From NCBI GenBank assembly GCA_016928455.1, contig JAFGKP010000126.1:1-11646 (forward strand): a stretch of DNA of 11,646 bases. Reading direction: 5' to 3'. This document shows, piece after piece, positions 1-7,265 of this stretch. How positions within the stretch are numbered: position 1 is the first letter of the stretch; every line of letters starts with the position of its first letter. The stretch comes from Methanomicrobia archaeon (GTDB taxonomy: Archaea; Halobacteriota; Syntropharchaeia; Alkanophagales; Methanospirareceae). A program made the position numbers and the translations under genes. The notes under the pieces were generated by a model that was not told where the DNA came from, ran no database searches, and was given only the letters and a program-made list of their open reading frames with translations.

Positions 1-845
1 GTATGCTCGGCCTGCGAGACCATGCCGCCGCCCTCCTCACGCAGCACGGGATACTCACGTAACGCGCCCGCGGTACTCAGAGTCCGCAACGCCAGATCGA
101 GCCGCTCTCGCGGCAGCCAGCGCTTCGCAAACGGCAACCCCTGATACTGCTCTAACGTTTTCAGCAGTTGCTTCGCCTCGCGCACGCGAACCGGTCGTGC
201 CCGGATCAGTCCGTAGATCTCCAGGAGACCGCCTTCTGTCACCTTGCCCACACCGTCGGTCGCGAACGGCTCGATCGCCACGACATCATGCTCCTTTAGC
301 ACGGGCCCGTGCTCAGCCCGCGTGTTAGGGATCGTAGGACGAACGTGTGCATCATAGCGTGCGAGCCCGTGCCCGGATAGATTGACCACCGGTCGGTATC
401 CCTGTTTCCGTATAGCGTTCTCAATGACTTCGCCGATCTCGCCCGTGCTCACGCCATCGTGGATGATCTTGATAGCCGCCGCCAATGCAGCCTCTGCTGC
501 TTCTACCAGATCGCCGTGCTCTCCGCTCAGATCCACGGTCACCGCGCTGTCTGCAATGTACCCGTCCACGTGCACCCCGATATCGAGTTTCACGAGATCA
601 GTACCGAATACCATCTCGTCATCAATCGCGGGTGTTGCATGAGCCGCCTCCTCGTTCAGCGAGATATTACAGGGGAATGCGGGCTCACCGCCCTTCTCGC
701 GCGTCTGCTCCTCCACGAACTCCGCAACCTCGAGCAGTACTGCGCCTTCCTTCACCCGTGATACCGCCGCTGCCTTGACCTCGGCGAGGATCTTCCCTGC
801 CGCTCTATACTTCCCTAATACGATTTCTATCTCCTCTTCGCCCAT
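1..845 (-). CDS. map: Type II methionine aminopeptidase (3' end beyond window)
   Basis: Removes the initiator methionine from nascent proteins in the cytoplasm; a dinuclear metal enzyme of the pita-bread fold. The 281 codons in the window read MGEEEIEIVLGKYRAAGKIL at the N-terminus. The metal ligands and catalytic His of the archaeal/eukaryotic type II family are visible: His69 (EEAAHATP), Asp88 (KLDIG), Asp99 (IADSA), His159 (LSGHG), Glu192 (VAIEPF) and Glu280 (SQAEH). Archaeal enzymes are usually about 295 residues, so only some 10-15 C-terminal residues are missing, and this is a window cut rather than a damaged gene. The ATG at 845 is preceded by a GTGAGG-like ribosome site about 10 bases upstream and by a TATA-like box, so it appears to be transcribed on its own. 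The helicase-linked gene upstream runs in the same direction but is separated by 74 bases that carry this promoter. Confidence 0.95.
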   Translation of the reverse strand, partial: MGEEEIEIVLGKYRAAGKILAEVKAAAVSRVKEGAVLLEVAEFVEEQTREKGGEPAFPCNISLNEEAAHATPAIDDEMVFGTDLVKLDIGVHVDGYIADSAVTVDLSGEHGDLVEAAEAALAAAIKIIHDGVSTGEIGEVIENAIRKQGYRPVVNLSGHGLARYDAHVRPTIPNTRAEHGPVLKEHDVVAIEPFATDGVGKVTEGGLLEIYGLIRARPVRVREAKQLLKTLEQYQGLPFAKRWLPRERLDLALRTLSTAGALREYPVLREEGGGMVSQAEH

Positions 846-865
846 ATTCGGTCTTCCTCACGCTT

Positions 866-884
866 TGTGTATGTATATACATAA
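866..884 (-). promoter_or_regulatory. TATA-like promoter of map, with a perfect palindrome
   Basis: Bases 870-883 form a perfect 14-bp palindrome, TATGTATATACATA, inside an 18-base run of strictly alternating purines and pyrimidines (866-883). On the minus strand it lies about 25-38 bases before the map start codon, where an archaeal TATA box would give a very short leader. No plus-strand gene starts near it, so only map is a likely target. Whether the symmetry is also an operator cannot be told from sequence. Confidence 0.6.
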
Positions 885-919
885 CCCTCGTTGTTTGTGA
901 TCATGAATGAGTAGTCACT

Positions 920-1591
920 TCATGCCTCCGCCAGCTTCTTCCGCACCTCCGCTTCGAGATCAAGATTCTCAAAGATCGAAAGTCGCTGCAGGTACCACGC
1001 ACAGGGTACGTCCTTCCGCTTCAGCTCCGATTCCGTAAGTTTTACCCTGACCGTTGTCAGCTCGGAGGTCGCCGCCGCCTCCATCTCCTGCTCCTCTGCT
1101 GCTGCGCTCACCCAGAGATCAAAGCTCTCGTAGCGTTTCGATGCGATGAGGAGCATAAAATAATGTTTGTAATTATGCAGCTCCCACTCCTCTACGCTGA
1201 TGCCCAACCGCACGAAATTCGCGGGATGATGCAACTGCAACTCTTCCGGGCTCACCACTGGCTTGTACGTGATCTTCGTTCTGAGTACCCCGCCCGTATC
1301 ACGCGCGGTTACCTCATACCGTTTCGGCATGCCGTCATACAGTATACGCGCCGCATAATACGGCTCGTTCGCCGCCGAGCCTCTGAAGTTCGTGACCACA
1401 TCGAAGGGAATAGTCTCCCGAGAGATGAGCCCCGTGTCGGTAAGCAGCCGGTGCAGCATGTCAGGACTTTCTGAGACCCGAAGCTCCAGTTCCACACCGA
1501 TCGTATAGAGCGGGTTCAGCAGCGAGCCGAAGTTCGAGAGTTCCAGCACGCGGACGCTCCAGTCGTGCACCCTGCAGGTCAGCTCATACAT
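920..1591 (-). CDS. Hypothetical protein coupled to Hel308-like helicase
   Basis: A 223-residue protein I do not recognise. The chosen ATG (1591) lies inside the last codons of the helicase gene, overlapping it by 13 bases in another frame (the ATG is followed by TATGAGCTGA, which carries the helicase stop). A strong site, AGGAGGAGG, at about 1602-1610 sits roughly 11 bases before it. This arrangement suggests translational coupling and a shared role or complex with the helicase. The protein is soluble-looking, with no signal peptide, membrane helix, zinc-binding Cys pairs or nucleotide-binding loop. It starts MYELTCRVHDWSVRVLEL and has a mixed alpha/beta look. A charged, Ala/Glu-rich stretch (about residues 160-175) precedes a C-terminal segment with PCAWYLQRLSIFENLDLEAE. 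The frame stays open upstream to 1873, but that part overlaps the helicase and has no start signal, so it is excluded. Coding status is well supported; function is unknown. Confidence 0.8.
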   Translation of the reverse strand: MYELTCRVHDWSVRVLELSNFGSLLNPLYTIGVELELRVSESPDMLHRLLTDTGLISRETIPFDVVTNFRGSAANEPYYAARILYDGMPKRYEVTARDTGGVLRTKITYKPVVSPEELQLHHPANFVRLGISVEEWELHNYKHYFMLLIASKRYESFDLWVSAAAEEQEMEAAATSELTTVRVKLTESELKRKDVPCAWYLQRLSIFENLDLEAEVRKKLAEA

Positions 1592-3627
1592 TGCTCCAGA
1601 GCCTCCTCCTTTAACCTCACTGCACGTTTCGCACCCACGCCGGGTGCCTGCTCGAGCTGCCGCAGATCGGCTGTCGCCACCTCGCGTGGCGTTCGCAGCC
1701 CTTGTGCGTACAACCCGCGGGCGATCACGCGACCCACACCTTTTATCGCGACCAGACTGAGCAATTCCGATTTCACACCGTGCTTTATACGGTCGTGCAG
1801 AAGTCGCAACCGCGCACTCATACGGTCCTCTTTGAGGTATTCGGCAATTCGCGCGGCGGCATACGCCATCCATCCGAGACTGAAGATAGTATTGTGAATC
1901 TCACCCGGGTACGCGTTGAACTCGTTCTTCAACTCGGCGTATGTGTGTTCCTCGATCCACGCCTGCGCTATGATCGCACTACCCAGCGCGTGCCCGCCAT
2001 AATACACCCACGGTAGGTTCTCGCTCAAATTCGTCGCGATCTCGAACGCCTGCTTCACGGTCAGCGGTATGATCTCGTCGCATCTGCAGAGCAGGATCAG
2101 AAGATCAAAATCGGACTGGGATACAGTACCGGCCCTGTCCGCCTCGCTCAGAGTCTGGATACCTTCTCGCAGCTCCAGCGCTGAGTTCACGGAGAGGTAG
2201 AGTCGTGATGCGAGCGTGCCGAACGGCGTGGGCCGCAGTCGGTCACCATCAAGCTCGATGAAACCTTTTCGCGCTAGATCCAGCAGGATACCGTCCAGAT
2301 CTGATAAGAGTGCTTCTAGCTCCGTGCTATGCTGGTAGGCGTAGAAGGTGCTGTTGAGGAACTCGAGGACCTGCTCGATCCGCTGTGCACCGCCGACGAT
2401 CGTGGCGAGGATCTGCTCGGTCATCGTCTCCGTCGAGAATTGGGACTCGATCCGCTCCAGCTCGCCATCGATGTACACGCTCTGGATTTCCTCATAGGAG
2501 TCTTCGTCCCGCGCCACAATCACGCCCGTGCCGTATGCATCGTGCTCAGGTCGCCCCGCACGTCCAAAGACCTGCTTCACCCAGAAGACCGGCATCGGCT
2601 CGAGACCGCGACCAAGCGTGTAGAATTTGTAGTTCCGGATCAGCACCAGCTTTGCGGGTAGTGAGACCCCCATGGCGAGCGTGGGCGTGCAGCAGATCAC
2701 CTTCAAGTCACGAGCACGAAAGCTGTCCTCGATCGCCCGCCGCTGCTCTGGGTGCAGCCATGAATTATGATACGCAACGCCATAGCGCACGATCTCCGGA
2801 AGATCATCCACGCCGATATCCACCTTCTCTGCGAGCGTGTCCAGAGCGTCATTCCGCAATCGCACCTCCGCGGCGGTCTTTCGTGCAAATGATGCCGCTC
2901 CGCGTTTCGTATTCACGAAGACGAGCACCTGTGCGCCACGCCCCACCTCCAGGACGACGCGTTCGATGATCTCCCGGTCACTCTTTGCCAGCAAGATCTC
3001 CTCTTTTAGCGGCACCGGTCGCCAGTCAGATTGGATGACACGCGCATCGAGCCAGCCGCCGAACTCCGCAACGTTTGCGATGGTCGCGGACAATCCGATG
3101 ACGCGTGCCGCGGTATTGAAGCTCATAAACCGCGCCATTGCACCTTCTAACCGTGGCCCGCGTTTGTCCTCGCCCAGCACGTGCACCTCGTCCACCACCA
3201 CCACAGAGATGCTCCGCAGCCATGCGGGTTTCAGCCTTGTGAGCGAATCGAGCTTCTCTAACGTAAGAATCGTGATGTCGTTACGTTCTAAGTATCGTGA
3301 TGAGCTCTCATAATCGCCGGTCGAGATCCCTACCTTCAGTACTGTTCCGTATCGCTCCTTGAAGTTCTGATACTTCTCATACGCCAATGCGTTCAGGGGT
3401 ACGACGTAGAGACACTTCCCCGCGGCTGTTAGGATAGACTGGAGCATGATCAGCTCGGCCAGGAAGGTCTTGCCGCTCGCGGTCGGCGTGGCAATGACGA
3501 AATTACGATCAGAATCGAGCAATCCGGCTCGTATCGCCGCTTCCTGCGGCGGATACAGCTCATGTATTGCGCTATGAGCAAGAAGAGCTTCAAGGCCTTC
3601 GTCTAAGGACAGGTCAGATAGTTTCAT
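1579..3627 (-). CDS. hel308: Hel308-like superfamily 2 DNA helicase
   Basis: ATP-dependent 3'-5' helicase of the Ski2-like/Hel308 (Hjm) family, which in archaea unwinds forked and recombination substrates during repair of stalled replication forks. The 682 residues are close to the usual 700. Visible in order: Q motif (YPPQ, Gln28), Walker A ATPTASGKT (Lys53), motif Ia YVVPLNALAYEK, Walker B DEVH (146-149, where most relatives have DEIH), motif III GLSATIAN, motif IV LVFVNTKRG, motif V CCTPTLAMGVSLPAKL and motif VI QVFGRAGRPEHD. The C-terminus has paired helix-hairpin-helix segments (AIKGVGRVIARGLY and QAPGVGAKRAVRL), as expected for the Hel308 DNA-binding ratchet and tail. It starts at ATG 3627 behind a shared divergent promoter and overlaps the next gene by 13 bases. 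Motif VI and some linkers depart from typical Hel308, so a more distant Ski2-like subgroup is possible. Confidence 0.9.
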   Translation of the reverse strand: MKLSDLSLDEGLEALLAHSAIHELYPPQEAAIRAGLLDSDRNFVIATPTASGKTFLAELIMLQSILTAAGKCLYVVPLNALAYEKYQNFKERYGTVLKVGISTGDYESSSRYLERNDITILTLEKLDSLTRLKPAWLRSISVVVVDEVHVLGEDKRGPRLEGAMARFMSFNTAARVIGLSATIANVAEFGGWLDARVIQSDWRPVPLKEEILLAKSDREIIERVVLEVGRGAQVLVFVNTKRGAASFARKTAAEVRLRNDALDTLAEKVDIGVDDLPEIVRYGVAYHNSWLHPEQRRAIEDSFRARDLKVICCTPTLAMGVSLPAKLVLIRNYKFYTLGRGLEPMPVFWVKQVFGRAGRPEHDAYGTGVIVARDEDSYEEIQSVYIDGELERIESQFSTETMTEQILATIVGGAQRIEQVLEFLNSTFYAYQHSTELEALLSDLDGILLDLARKGFIELDGDRLRPTPFGTLASRLYLSVNSALELREGIQTLSEADRAGTVSQSDFDLLILLCRCDEIIPLTVKQAFEIATNLSENLPWVYYGGHALGSAIIAQAWIEEHTYAELKNEFNAYPGEIHNTIFSLGWMAYAAARIAEYLKEDRMSARLRLLHDRIKHGVKSELLSLVAIKGVGRVIARGLYAQGLRTPREVATADLRQLEQAPGVGAKRAVRLKEEALEQCMS

Positions 3628-3685
3628 GTTAAACGCACTGCCGGCACCGTCCGTTTCCCGTGTGAGCCGGACATTCGTATCGCTA

Positions 3686-3700
3686 AACTATATATTAGTT
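3686..3700. promoter_or_regulatory. Symmetric TATA element between hel308 and eL43 genes
   Basis: AACTA-TATAT-TAGTT is an inverted repeat with an AT-only centre in the 120-base gap between two divergent genes. It lies about 48 bases before the eL43 start and about 59 bases before the helicase start. One element could therefore place TBP in either direction and give leaders of roughly 20-35 bases. A T-rich run (3698-3715) follows it on the plus strand. Promoter role is inferred from position and composition. Confidence 0.55.
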
Positions 3701-3747
3701 CGTTCTTTTCTTTTTCGTGGAGTTAAGGTTTACGCGGGCAACGAGAG

Positions 3748-4077
3748 ATGGCAAGGAAGCAGAAGGGGAAGAAGGGTAAGAAGACGAAATCCGCCGGCAG
3801 GTTCGGCGTTCGGTACGGTCGTAAGATCAGGCAAGCGGTTGCCTCAATCGAGGAGCGAACCCGAGCTGCGCACACGTGCCCGAGCTGTGAACAGCCCTCG
3901 GTAGAACGGATCGGAACGGGCATCTGGCAGTGCAGGAAATGCGGCTATACCTTCAGCGGTGGGACCTACATTCCTCACACTGCACCGGGAATTTCCGCAC
4001 AGCGGACCGTGGGTCGAATTCTGGAACGTGCGCCTGAGCTCACTGCAGAGCGCGAGCCTGAATCAGGAGGCGACTGA
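3748..4077 (+). CDS. rpl37ae: Large-subunit ribosomal protein eL43 (L37Ae)
   Basis: Structural zinc-ribbon protein of the 50S ribosomal subunit. The Lys/Arg-rich N-terminus (MARKQKGKKGKKTKSAGRFG) is typical of the family and binds rRNA. Four cysteines at 44, 47, 62 and 65 (CPSC and CRKC) form the zinc ribbon, followed by the family motif YTFSGGTYIPHT. At 109 residues it is somewhat longer than the usual 85-95; the excess is an acidic, probably disordered tail ending in EREPESGGD. The ATG at 3748 is the only sensible start because the basic N-terminus begins there. The ribosome site is weak, which fits a short leader from the upstream TATA element. rpoP follows after 7 bases, so the two are almost certainly cotranscribed. 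Confidence 0.95.
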   Translation: MARKQKGKKGKKTKSAGRFGVRYGRKIRQAVASIEERTRAAHTCPSCEQPSVERIGTGIWQCRKCGYTFSGGTYIPHTAPGISAQRTVGRILERAPELTAEREPESGGD

Positions 4078-4084
4078 CTAACCT

Positions 4085-4228
4085 ATGGGCTACTACTGCT
4101 TGCGCTGCAAGCGCGAGGTTGAAATTCATGAGGAGAACTACCAGGGCGTTCGCTGCCCGTACTGCGGCTATCGCGCGTTGGAGAAAGAGCGCCCCACGGT
4201 CGTTGTGAAGAAGTTAAAAGCGATCTGA
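4085..4228 (+). CDS. rpoP: DNA-directed RNA polymerase subunit P (Rpo12)
   Basis: Small zinc-binding subunit of archaeal RNA polymerase, counterpart of eukaryotic Rpb12/ABC10-alpha, which helps hold the Rpo3/Rpo10 assembly platform. The 47-residue protein begins MGYYCLRCKREVEI. Cys5/Cys8 and Cys24/Cys27 (CLRC, CPYC) are the zinc ligands, and the C-terminal end RALEKERPTVVVKKLKAI matches the family. An AGGAGG site inside the end of the eL43 gene (4065-4070) precedes the ATG by about 14 bases. Next to eL43 and before pcc1 it occupies a gene order common in euryarchaea. Confidence 0.95.
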   Translation: MGYYCLRCKREVEIHEENYQGVRCPYCGYRALEKERPTVVVKKLKAI

Positions 4229-4295
4229 ATTAACGTAACGTTGCGCACAAGGAAGGCGCCCGCGGAGTGTAGTCACTACCGCTCCTGAAGTCCAC

Positions 4296-4568
4296 ATGCA
4301 GCAGATCAGTGCGGAATTCGAGTTCGAAGCTGATGCGGAAACAGTGCAGACGATCTATCAGGCGATCAAGGAGGAGCAGGACCAGGGAGATGCGACGAGA
4401 CGGTCTGCAGTCGAGCTCGAGCTCCGGGGACAGGCGTTACATATGTCCCTGTCAGAGGACGACATCACAAGATTGCGAGCCGTAGCGAATACCTGGCTCC
4501 GGTTGGTAAAGGTGGCCTATGAAATGGTGGAGGTGATCGAGGAATGCGGCCGCAGTACTGGTCTCTAA
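4296..4568 (+). CDS. pcc1: KEOPS complex subunit Pcc1
   Basis: Dimerisation subunit of KEOPS, the complex that with Kae1 adds threonylcarbamoyl to A37 of ANN-decoding tRNAs (t6A). The 90 residues match the usual size. The C-terminal helix with ANTWLRLVKVAYEMVEVIEE is the best family signature; the N-terminal half is a strand-rich segment (ISAEFEFEADAETVQTIYQA). The ATG at 4296 has no clear ribosome site, and no alternative start codon was found in the codons just upstream. It lies 67 bases after rpoP and probably belongs to the same transcript. Its last 25 bases overlap the start of the following membrane-protein gene, and its codons for EVI carry that gene's ribosome-binding site. Confidence 0.88.
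   Translation: MQQISAEFEFEADAETVQTIYQAIKEEQDQGDATRRSAVELELRGQALHMSLSEDDITRLRAVANTWLRLVKVAYEMVEVIEECGRSTGL
4529..4538 (+). promoter_or_regulatory. Full-length Shine-Dalgarno site inside pcc1
   Basis: GGAGGTGATC is a ten-base match to the complement of the 16S rRNA 3' end (AUCACCUCC) and lies 5 bases before the ATG at 4544. It decides that the small membrane-protein gene starts inside pcc1. It is the longest such match I noticed in the window. Confidence 0.85.
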
Positions 4569-4738
4569 GCGGGATACCGGTATTGGTGGCCGTTCTGGTG
4601 TTCATCCTCATTATCCTGGCCATCATCTGGCTGCTCATCAAGTTACTGCCGTACATTATCATCGCGCTCGGCATCTTGATCCTTATTCTGCTCGTGCTCT
4701 ACCTTCTGTCACGGCTGTTTGGCCGCGCTCCATATTGA
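4544..4738 (+). CDS. Small two-helix membrane protein
   Basis: A 64-residue, extremely hydrophobic protein without a family I can name. After a short N-terminus (MRPQYWSLSG) there are two predicted membrane helices, about residues 12-32 and 36-55. Lys33 and Pro36 form the turn between them, and a short basic tail (SRLFGRAPY) would face the cytoplasm. There are no cysteines or histidines and no obvious catalytic residues, so a structural, anchoring or regulatory role is more likely than an enzymatic one. The start is set by a full-length Shine-Dalgarno site 5 bases upstream, placed inside pcc1, and the genes overlap by 25 bases. It is therefore translated from the same transcript as KEOPS Pcc1, but a functional link is unproven. 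Confidence 0.8.
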   Translation: MRPQYWSLSGIPVLVAVLVFILIILAIIWLLIKLLPYIIIALGILILILLVLYLLSRLFGRAPY

Positions 4739-4749
4739 GTGCTAGCGCG

Positions 4750-4767
4750 TTTTCTCGTTCTTTTTTG
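4750..4767 (+). terminator. T-rich stretch, possible archaeal terminator
   Basis: Pyrimidine-rich DNA with a run of six T (4761-4766) starts about a dozen bases after the stop codon of the membrane-protein gene. Archaeal RNA polymerase can terminate at oligo-T without a hairpin, so this may end the eL43-rpoP-pcc1 transcript. No stable stem precedes it. The rest of the 190-base gap before RqcH is also pyrimidine-rich and contains only weak TATA-like candidates (near 4785 and 4827). Confidence 0.4.
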
Positions 4768-4928
4768 TCCAAGCGCAGGGCGTGATATACCGTTTCTTTT
4801 CTGGTCACCACTCGAGCATCGTGTCTGTATATCTTCCTCACCGTCGCCCTGGATTCGGGATCTGGACACGTGTGGCCTGCGGGGCGTCGTTTCTTTTTCT
4901 TCGTCGAACGCCATTTTGTTACTGTGAC

Positions 4929-6860
4929 ATGAAGGAGTCCATGAGCAGTGTGGACGTTGCAGCAGTGGTGATCGAGCTTCAGGAGCTGGTGGGTGCGCGC
5001 CTCGTAAAGGCCTACCAGCACGGTAAGGACGAGATACGGCTGAAACTGCACCAGAAAGACCGCGGCTCGCTCGATTTGATCATCGAGGCGGGCAAACGAA
5101 TCCATCTCACCAGATACAAGCGGCCGACGCCACGATTGCCCTCGAGCTTTGCCATGTACATTCGCAAACATCTCGGCGGCGGTCGGCTCGCAGCAATCCA
5201 GCAGCTTGACTTCGACCGGATCGTAGCGTTAACGCTCGAGCGCTGGGATAAAAAGACCACGTTACTCGCGGAATTACTGCCCCGGGGTAATCTCGTGCTC
5301 GTTGACGAGGAGGAGCAGATCATGCTGCCGCTGCGTCGAAAGAGCTTTGCCACACGGGAGATCAAGGTACGCACGAAATACGAGCGTCCACCATCGCGCG
5401 TGAATCCGTTGACCGTGACCGTTGAGGAGCTAAAAGCGCTCTGCGAGCAGCAGGATAAGGACGTGGTACGGGTGCTTGCCGCAGAGCTGAGCCTGGGCGG
5501 GTTATACGCTGAGGAGCTCTGCACGCTCGCGGGCATCGAGAAGACCAAGGCGGCACATGCGCTCACTGCGGCTGATCTTACCGCGGTTGCTGATGCGCTG
5601 CAGACGCTCTTCAAGCCGCTGCTTACCCGCGACAAAACCCTGTTGCGACCGCATATCGTGCTCGAAGCACAGGAGAAGCTGGACGTGCTCCCCTTCGAGT
5701 TGCGCGCGTATAGCGAGCATGAGAAACTCTGCTATGACTCGTTCAATGAAGCGGCAGACGAGTTCTTCACCCATCAACTCGCCGAAGCGGTCGAGGAGCA
5801 GGTGAAGGTTGAGCAGGAGAAGGGTATCAGCAAGCACGAGCACGTGCTGGCCGAGCAGCTCGCAGCGCTTCAGAAATTCGAGCGCAAGGAAGCGGAGAGC
5901 ATACAGAAGGGCGAGCTGATCTACACGCAGTATACCGAGCTTGAAGCGCTGCTTCGCGAACAGCCGAAGGGTCGAAGGACGATTACTGTAACCTTACCTG
6001 ACAGCGAGCTCCCGCTTGAGCTTGACATGTCGCTCTCGTTACATCAGAATGCCGGCGCGTATTACGAACGCGCAAAGACGTTCAGAAAGAAGCGAGAAGG
6101 CGTGGAGCGCGCGATCGATGAGATGAAAGAGCGGATAGCAGCAGAGAAGGCGCGAGAGGCTGAGCGAGAAGAAGCGTTCGTCCCGGAGAAGAAAGAGGTC
6201 AGACCGATGCGCGAGGAGTGGTACGAGAAGTTCAGATGGTTCGAGACCTCGGACGGCTTCCTCGTCATCGGCGGCAGAGACGCGACCACCAACGAGCTCG
6301 TGGTGAAGAAACACATGGCGTCCAACGATGTCTTCTGCCATACGCAGGCCGAGGGCGCGCCGGTCGTGATCGCGAAGACCGGTGGTAACGAGATCTCAGA
6401 AGCAGGATTAAAAGAGATCGCGCAGTTCGCTACCTCGTACTCAAGCCTGTGGAAGTACGGGTTCTATGAAGGCGAGTGCTACTGCGTGCCCGGCGAGCAG
6501 GTGAGCAAGACGCCGCCATCGGGCGAATATATCAAGAAAGGGAGTTTTGTGGTGCGCGGCAAGCGCCGTTACTTCAAAGCGCCGCTTGGACTCTGCATCG
6601 GGTTGAAGAAGGATAAGCTGGTGGTCGTACCGGCAACAGCGGCGCAGGAAGAGCAGCTGGAGCTGTACGTAGAAATAGCACCGGATGGCGAACTGGATAA
6701 GAGCGAGCTGGCTAAACAGATCGTCAAGATCTTCCTTGAGCAGGTGAAAGAGCATAGGGAAGGAGAAGAGGAGCTCGAGCAGCAGGTAACGTTAGAGAAG
6801 GTGCAGCGGTATCTGCCATCGGGTAAGACGAGAATAATAGCGGTTCATCCAAAAGCGTAA
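4929..6860 (+). CDS. rqcH: RqcH/NEMF-type ribosome quality-control protein
   Basis: Archaeal member of the NFACT family (NEMF/Rqc2/RqcH). It binds 50S subunits obstructed by peptidyl-tRNA and, in studied members, recruits tRNA to add a C-terminal tail to the stalled chain. The 643 residues show an NFACT-N domain (about 1-230) starting MKESMSSVDVAAVVIELQEL. The Asp96-Arg97 pair (LDFDRIV) matches the DR motif needed for tRNA recruitment in RqcH, and the family motif ELLPRGNLVLVD follows. A helix-hairpin-helix-like part comes next, then a long charged coiled coil (about 290-460). The NFACT-R domain follows (EEWYEKFRWFETSDGFLVIGGRDA-type sequence, with HMASNDVFCHTQ and KTPPSGEYIKKGSF). I chose ATG 4929 because relatives begin at this point. 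ATG 4941 has an AAGGAG only 3 bases ahead and is less likely. The reading frame stays open back to 4782, but that part is not family-like. Confidence 0.93.
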   Translation: MKESMSSVDVAAVVIELQELVGARLVKAYQHGKDEIRLKLHQKDRGSLDLIIEAGKRIHLTRYKRPTPRLPSSFAMYIRKHLGGGRLAAIQQLDFDRIVALTLERWDKKTTLLAELLPRGNLVLVDEEEQIMLPLRRKSFATREIKVRTKYERPPSRVNPLTVTVEELKALCEQQDKDVVRVLAAELSLGGLYAEELCTLAGIEKTKAAHALTAADLTAVADALQTLFKPLLTRDKTLLRPHIVLEAQEKLDVLPFELRAYSEHEKLCYDSFNEAADEFFTHQLAEAVEEQVKVEQEKGISKHEHVLAEQLAALQKFERKEAESIQKGELIYTQYTELEALLREQPKGRRTITVTLPDSELPLELDMSLSLHQNAGAYYERAKTFRKKREGVERAIDEMKERIAAEKAREAEREEAFVPEKKEVRPMREEWYEKFRWFETSDGFLVIGGRDATTNELVVKKHMASNDVFCHTQAEGAPVVIAKTGGNEISEAGLKEIAQFATSYSSLWKYGFYEGECYCVPGEQVSKTPPSGEYIKKGSFVVRGKRRYFKAPLGLCIGLKKDKLVVVPATAAQEEQLELYVEIAPDGELDKSELAKQIVKIFLEQVKEHREGEEELEQQVTLEKVQRYLPSGKTRIIAVHPKA

Positions 6861-6944
6861 ATCTCAGATCGTGTTCACCGTTTCTTATCCAAACCTCAAG
6901 GTCCTGCAGGAGCAGAGGAAGCATGGCCAGGATCTATGACCCTT

Positions 6945-7244
6945 CTAACTAACGCTTTGCACTGCCCTTAGCTTCTGCTCGATGCTCCCCGCTTTATCCC
7001 GCCGCTCGTCTATTTTCAGCGTGGTCACGACCCGCAACGCGCCCTGTTCAAACACGGATTCGTGCACCTTCCGGACCGCCTCCAGAATCACGGACAACTC
7101 GGTAGCCTCGATGATCGTACCCATCGCCGTCACCTGCGGCTCCAGGCCCAGCTTCCGCAGCTCGGCGACCGCTTGCGCCACGTACCTGCTCACACTCGGC
7201 GTTCCTGTGCCCAGGGGAACAACCGTGAGTTCTGCGATGATCAT
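6945..7244 (-). CDS. MTH1187-type thiamine-binding protein (UPF0045)
   Basis: A 99-residue protein of the MTH1187/YkoF-like family, small ferredoxin-fold proteins that form tetramers and bind thiamine or a related pyrimidine; the physiological role is not settled. Recognisable features are the start MIIAELTVVPLGTGTPSVSRYV, the central VTAMGTIIEA and the later VTTLKIDERRDK. Length is normal for the family. The ATG at 7244 has a GGGGAGATG ribosome site about 8 bases upstream. It converges on RqcH with an 84-base gap that shows no clear hairpin and only a short T-rich patch. It shares the upstream promoter region with the divergent hybrid kinase. No thiamine-biosynthesis gene is in view. Confidence 0.88.
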   Translation of the reverse strand: MIIAELTVVPLGTGTPSVSRYVAQAVAELRKLGLEPQVTAMGTIIEATELSVILEAVRKVHESVFEQGALRVVTTLKIDERRDKAGSIEQKLRAVQSVS

Positions 7245-7265
7245 GTTCTGACATCTCCCCCGTCA

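Noticed and set aside
920..1591. Nuclease-like or DUF3883-like fold for the hypothetical protein
   Set aside because: A segment with SPEELQLHHP and ISVEEWELHNYKHYFMLL looks faintly similar, but no convincing catalytic pattern (such as D-ExK) is visible; too weak to call.
1592..1873. Upstream extension of the 223-residue hypothetical gene to 317 residues
   Set aside because: The added part lies wholly inside the helicase gene in another frame, is rich in Arg and Cys like a shadow frame, and the strong ribosome site points to the ATG at 1591.
4782..4928. Longer N-terminus for the RqcH gene starting at 4782
   Set aside because: The extra 49 residues are low-quality (Phe/Arg/Cys-rich), lack a ribosome site, and homologues begin with the segment equivalent to MKESMSSVDVAA.
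5012..5635. 207-residue open frame on the minus strand inside RqcH
   Set aside because: Ser/Arg-rich shadow of a strongly supported plus-strand gene, with no family features.
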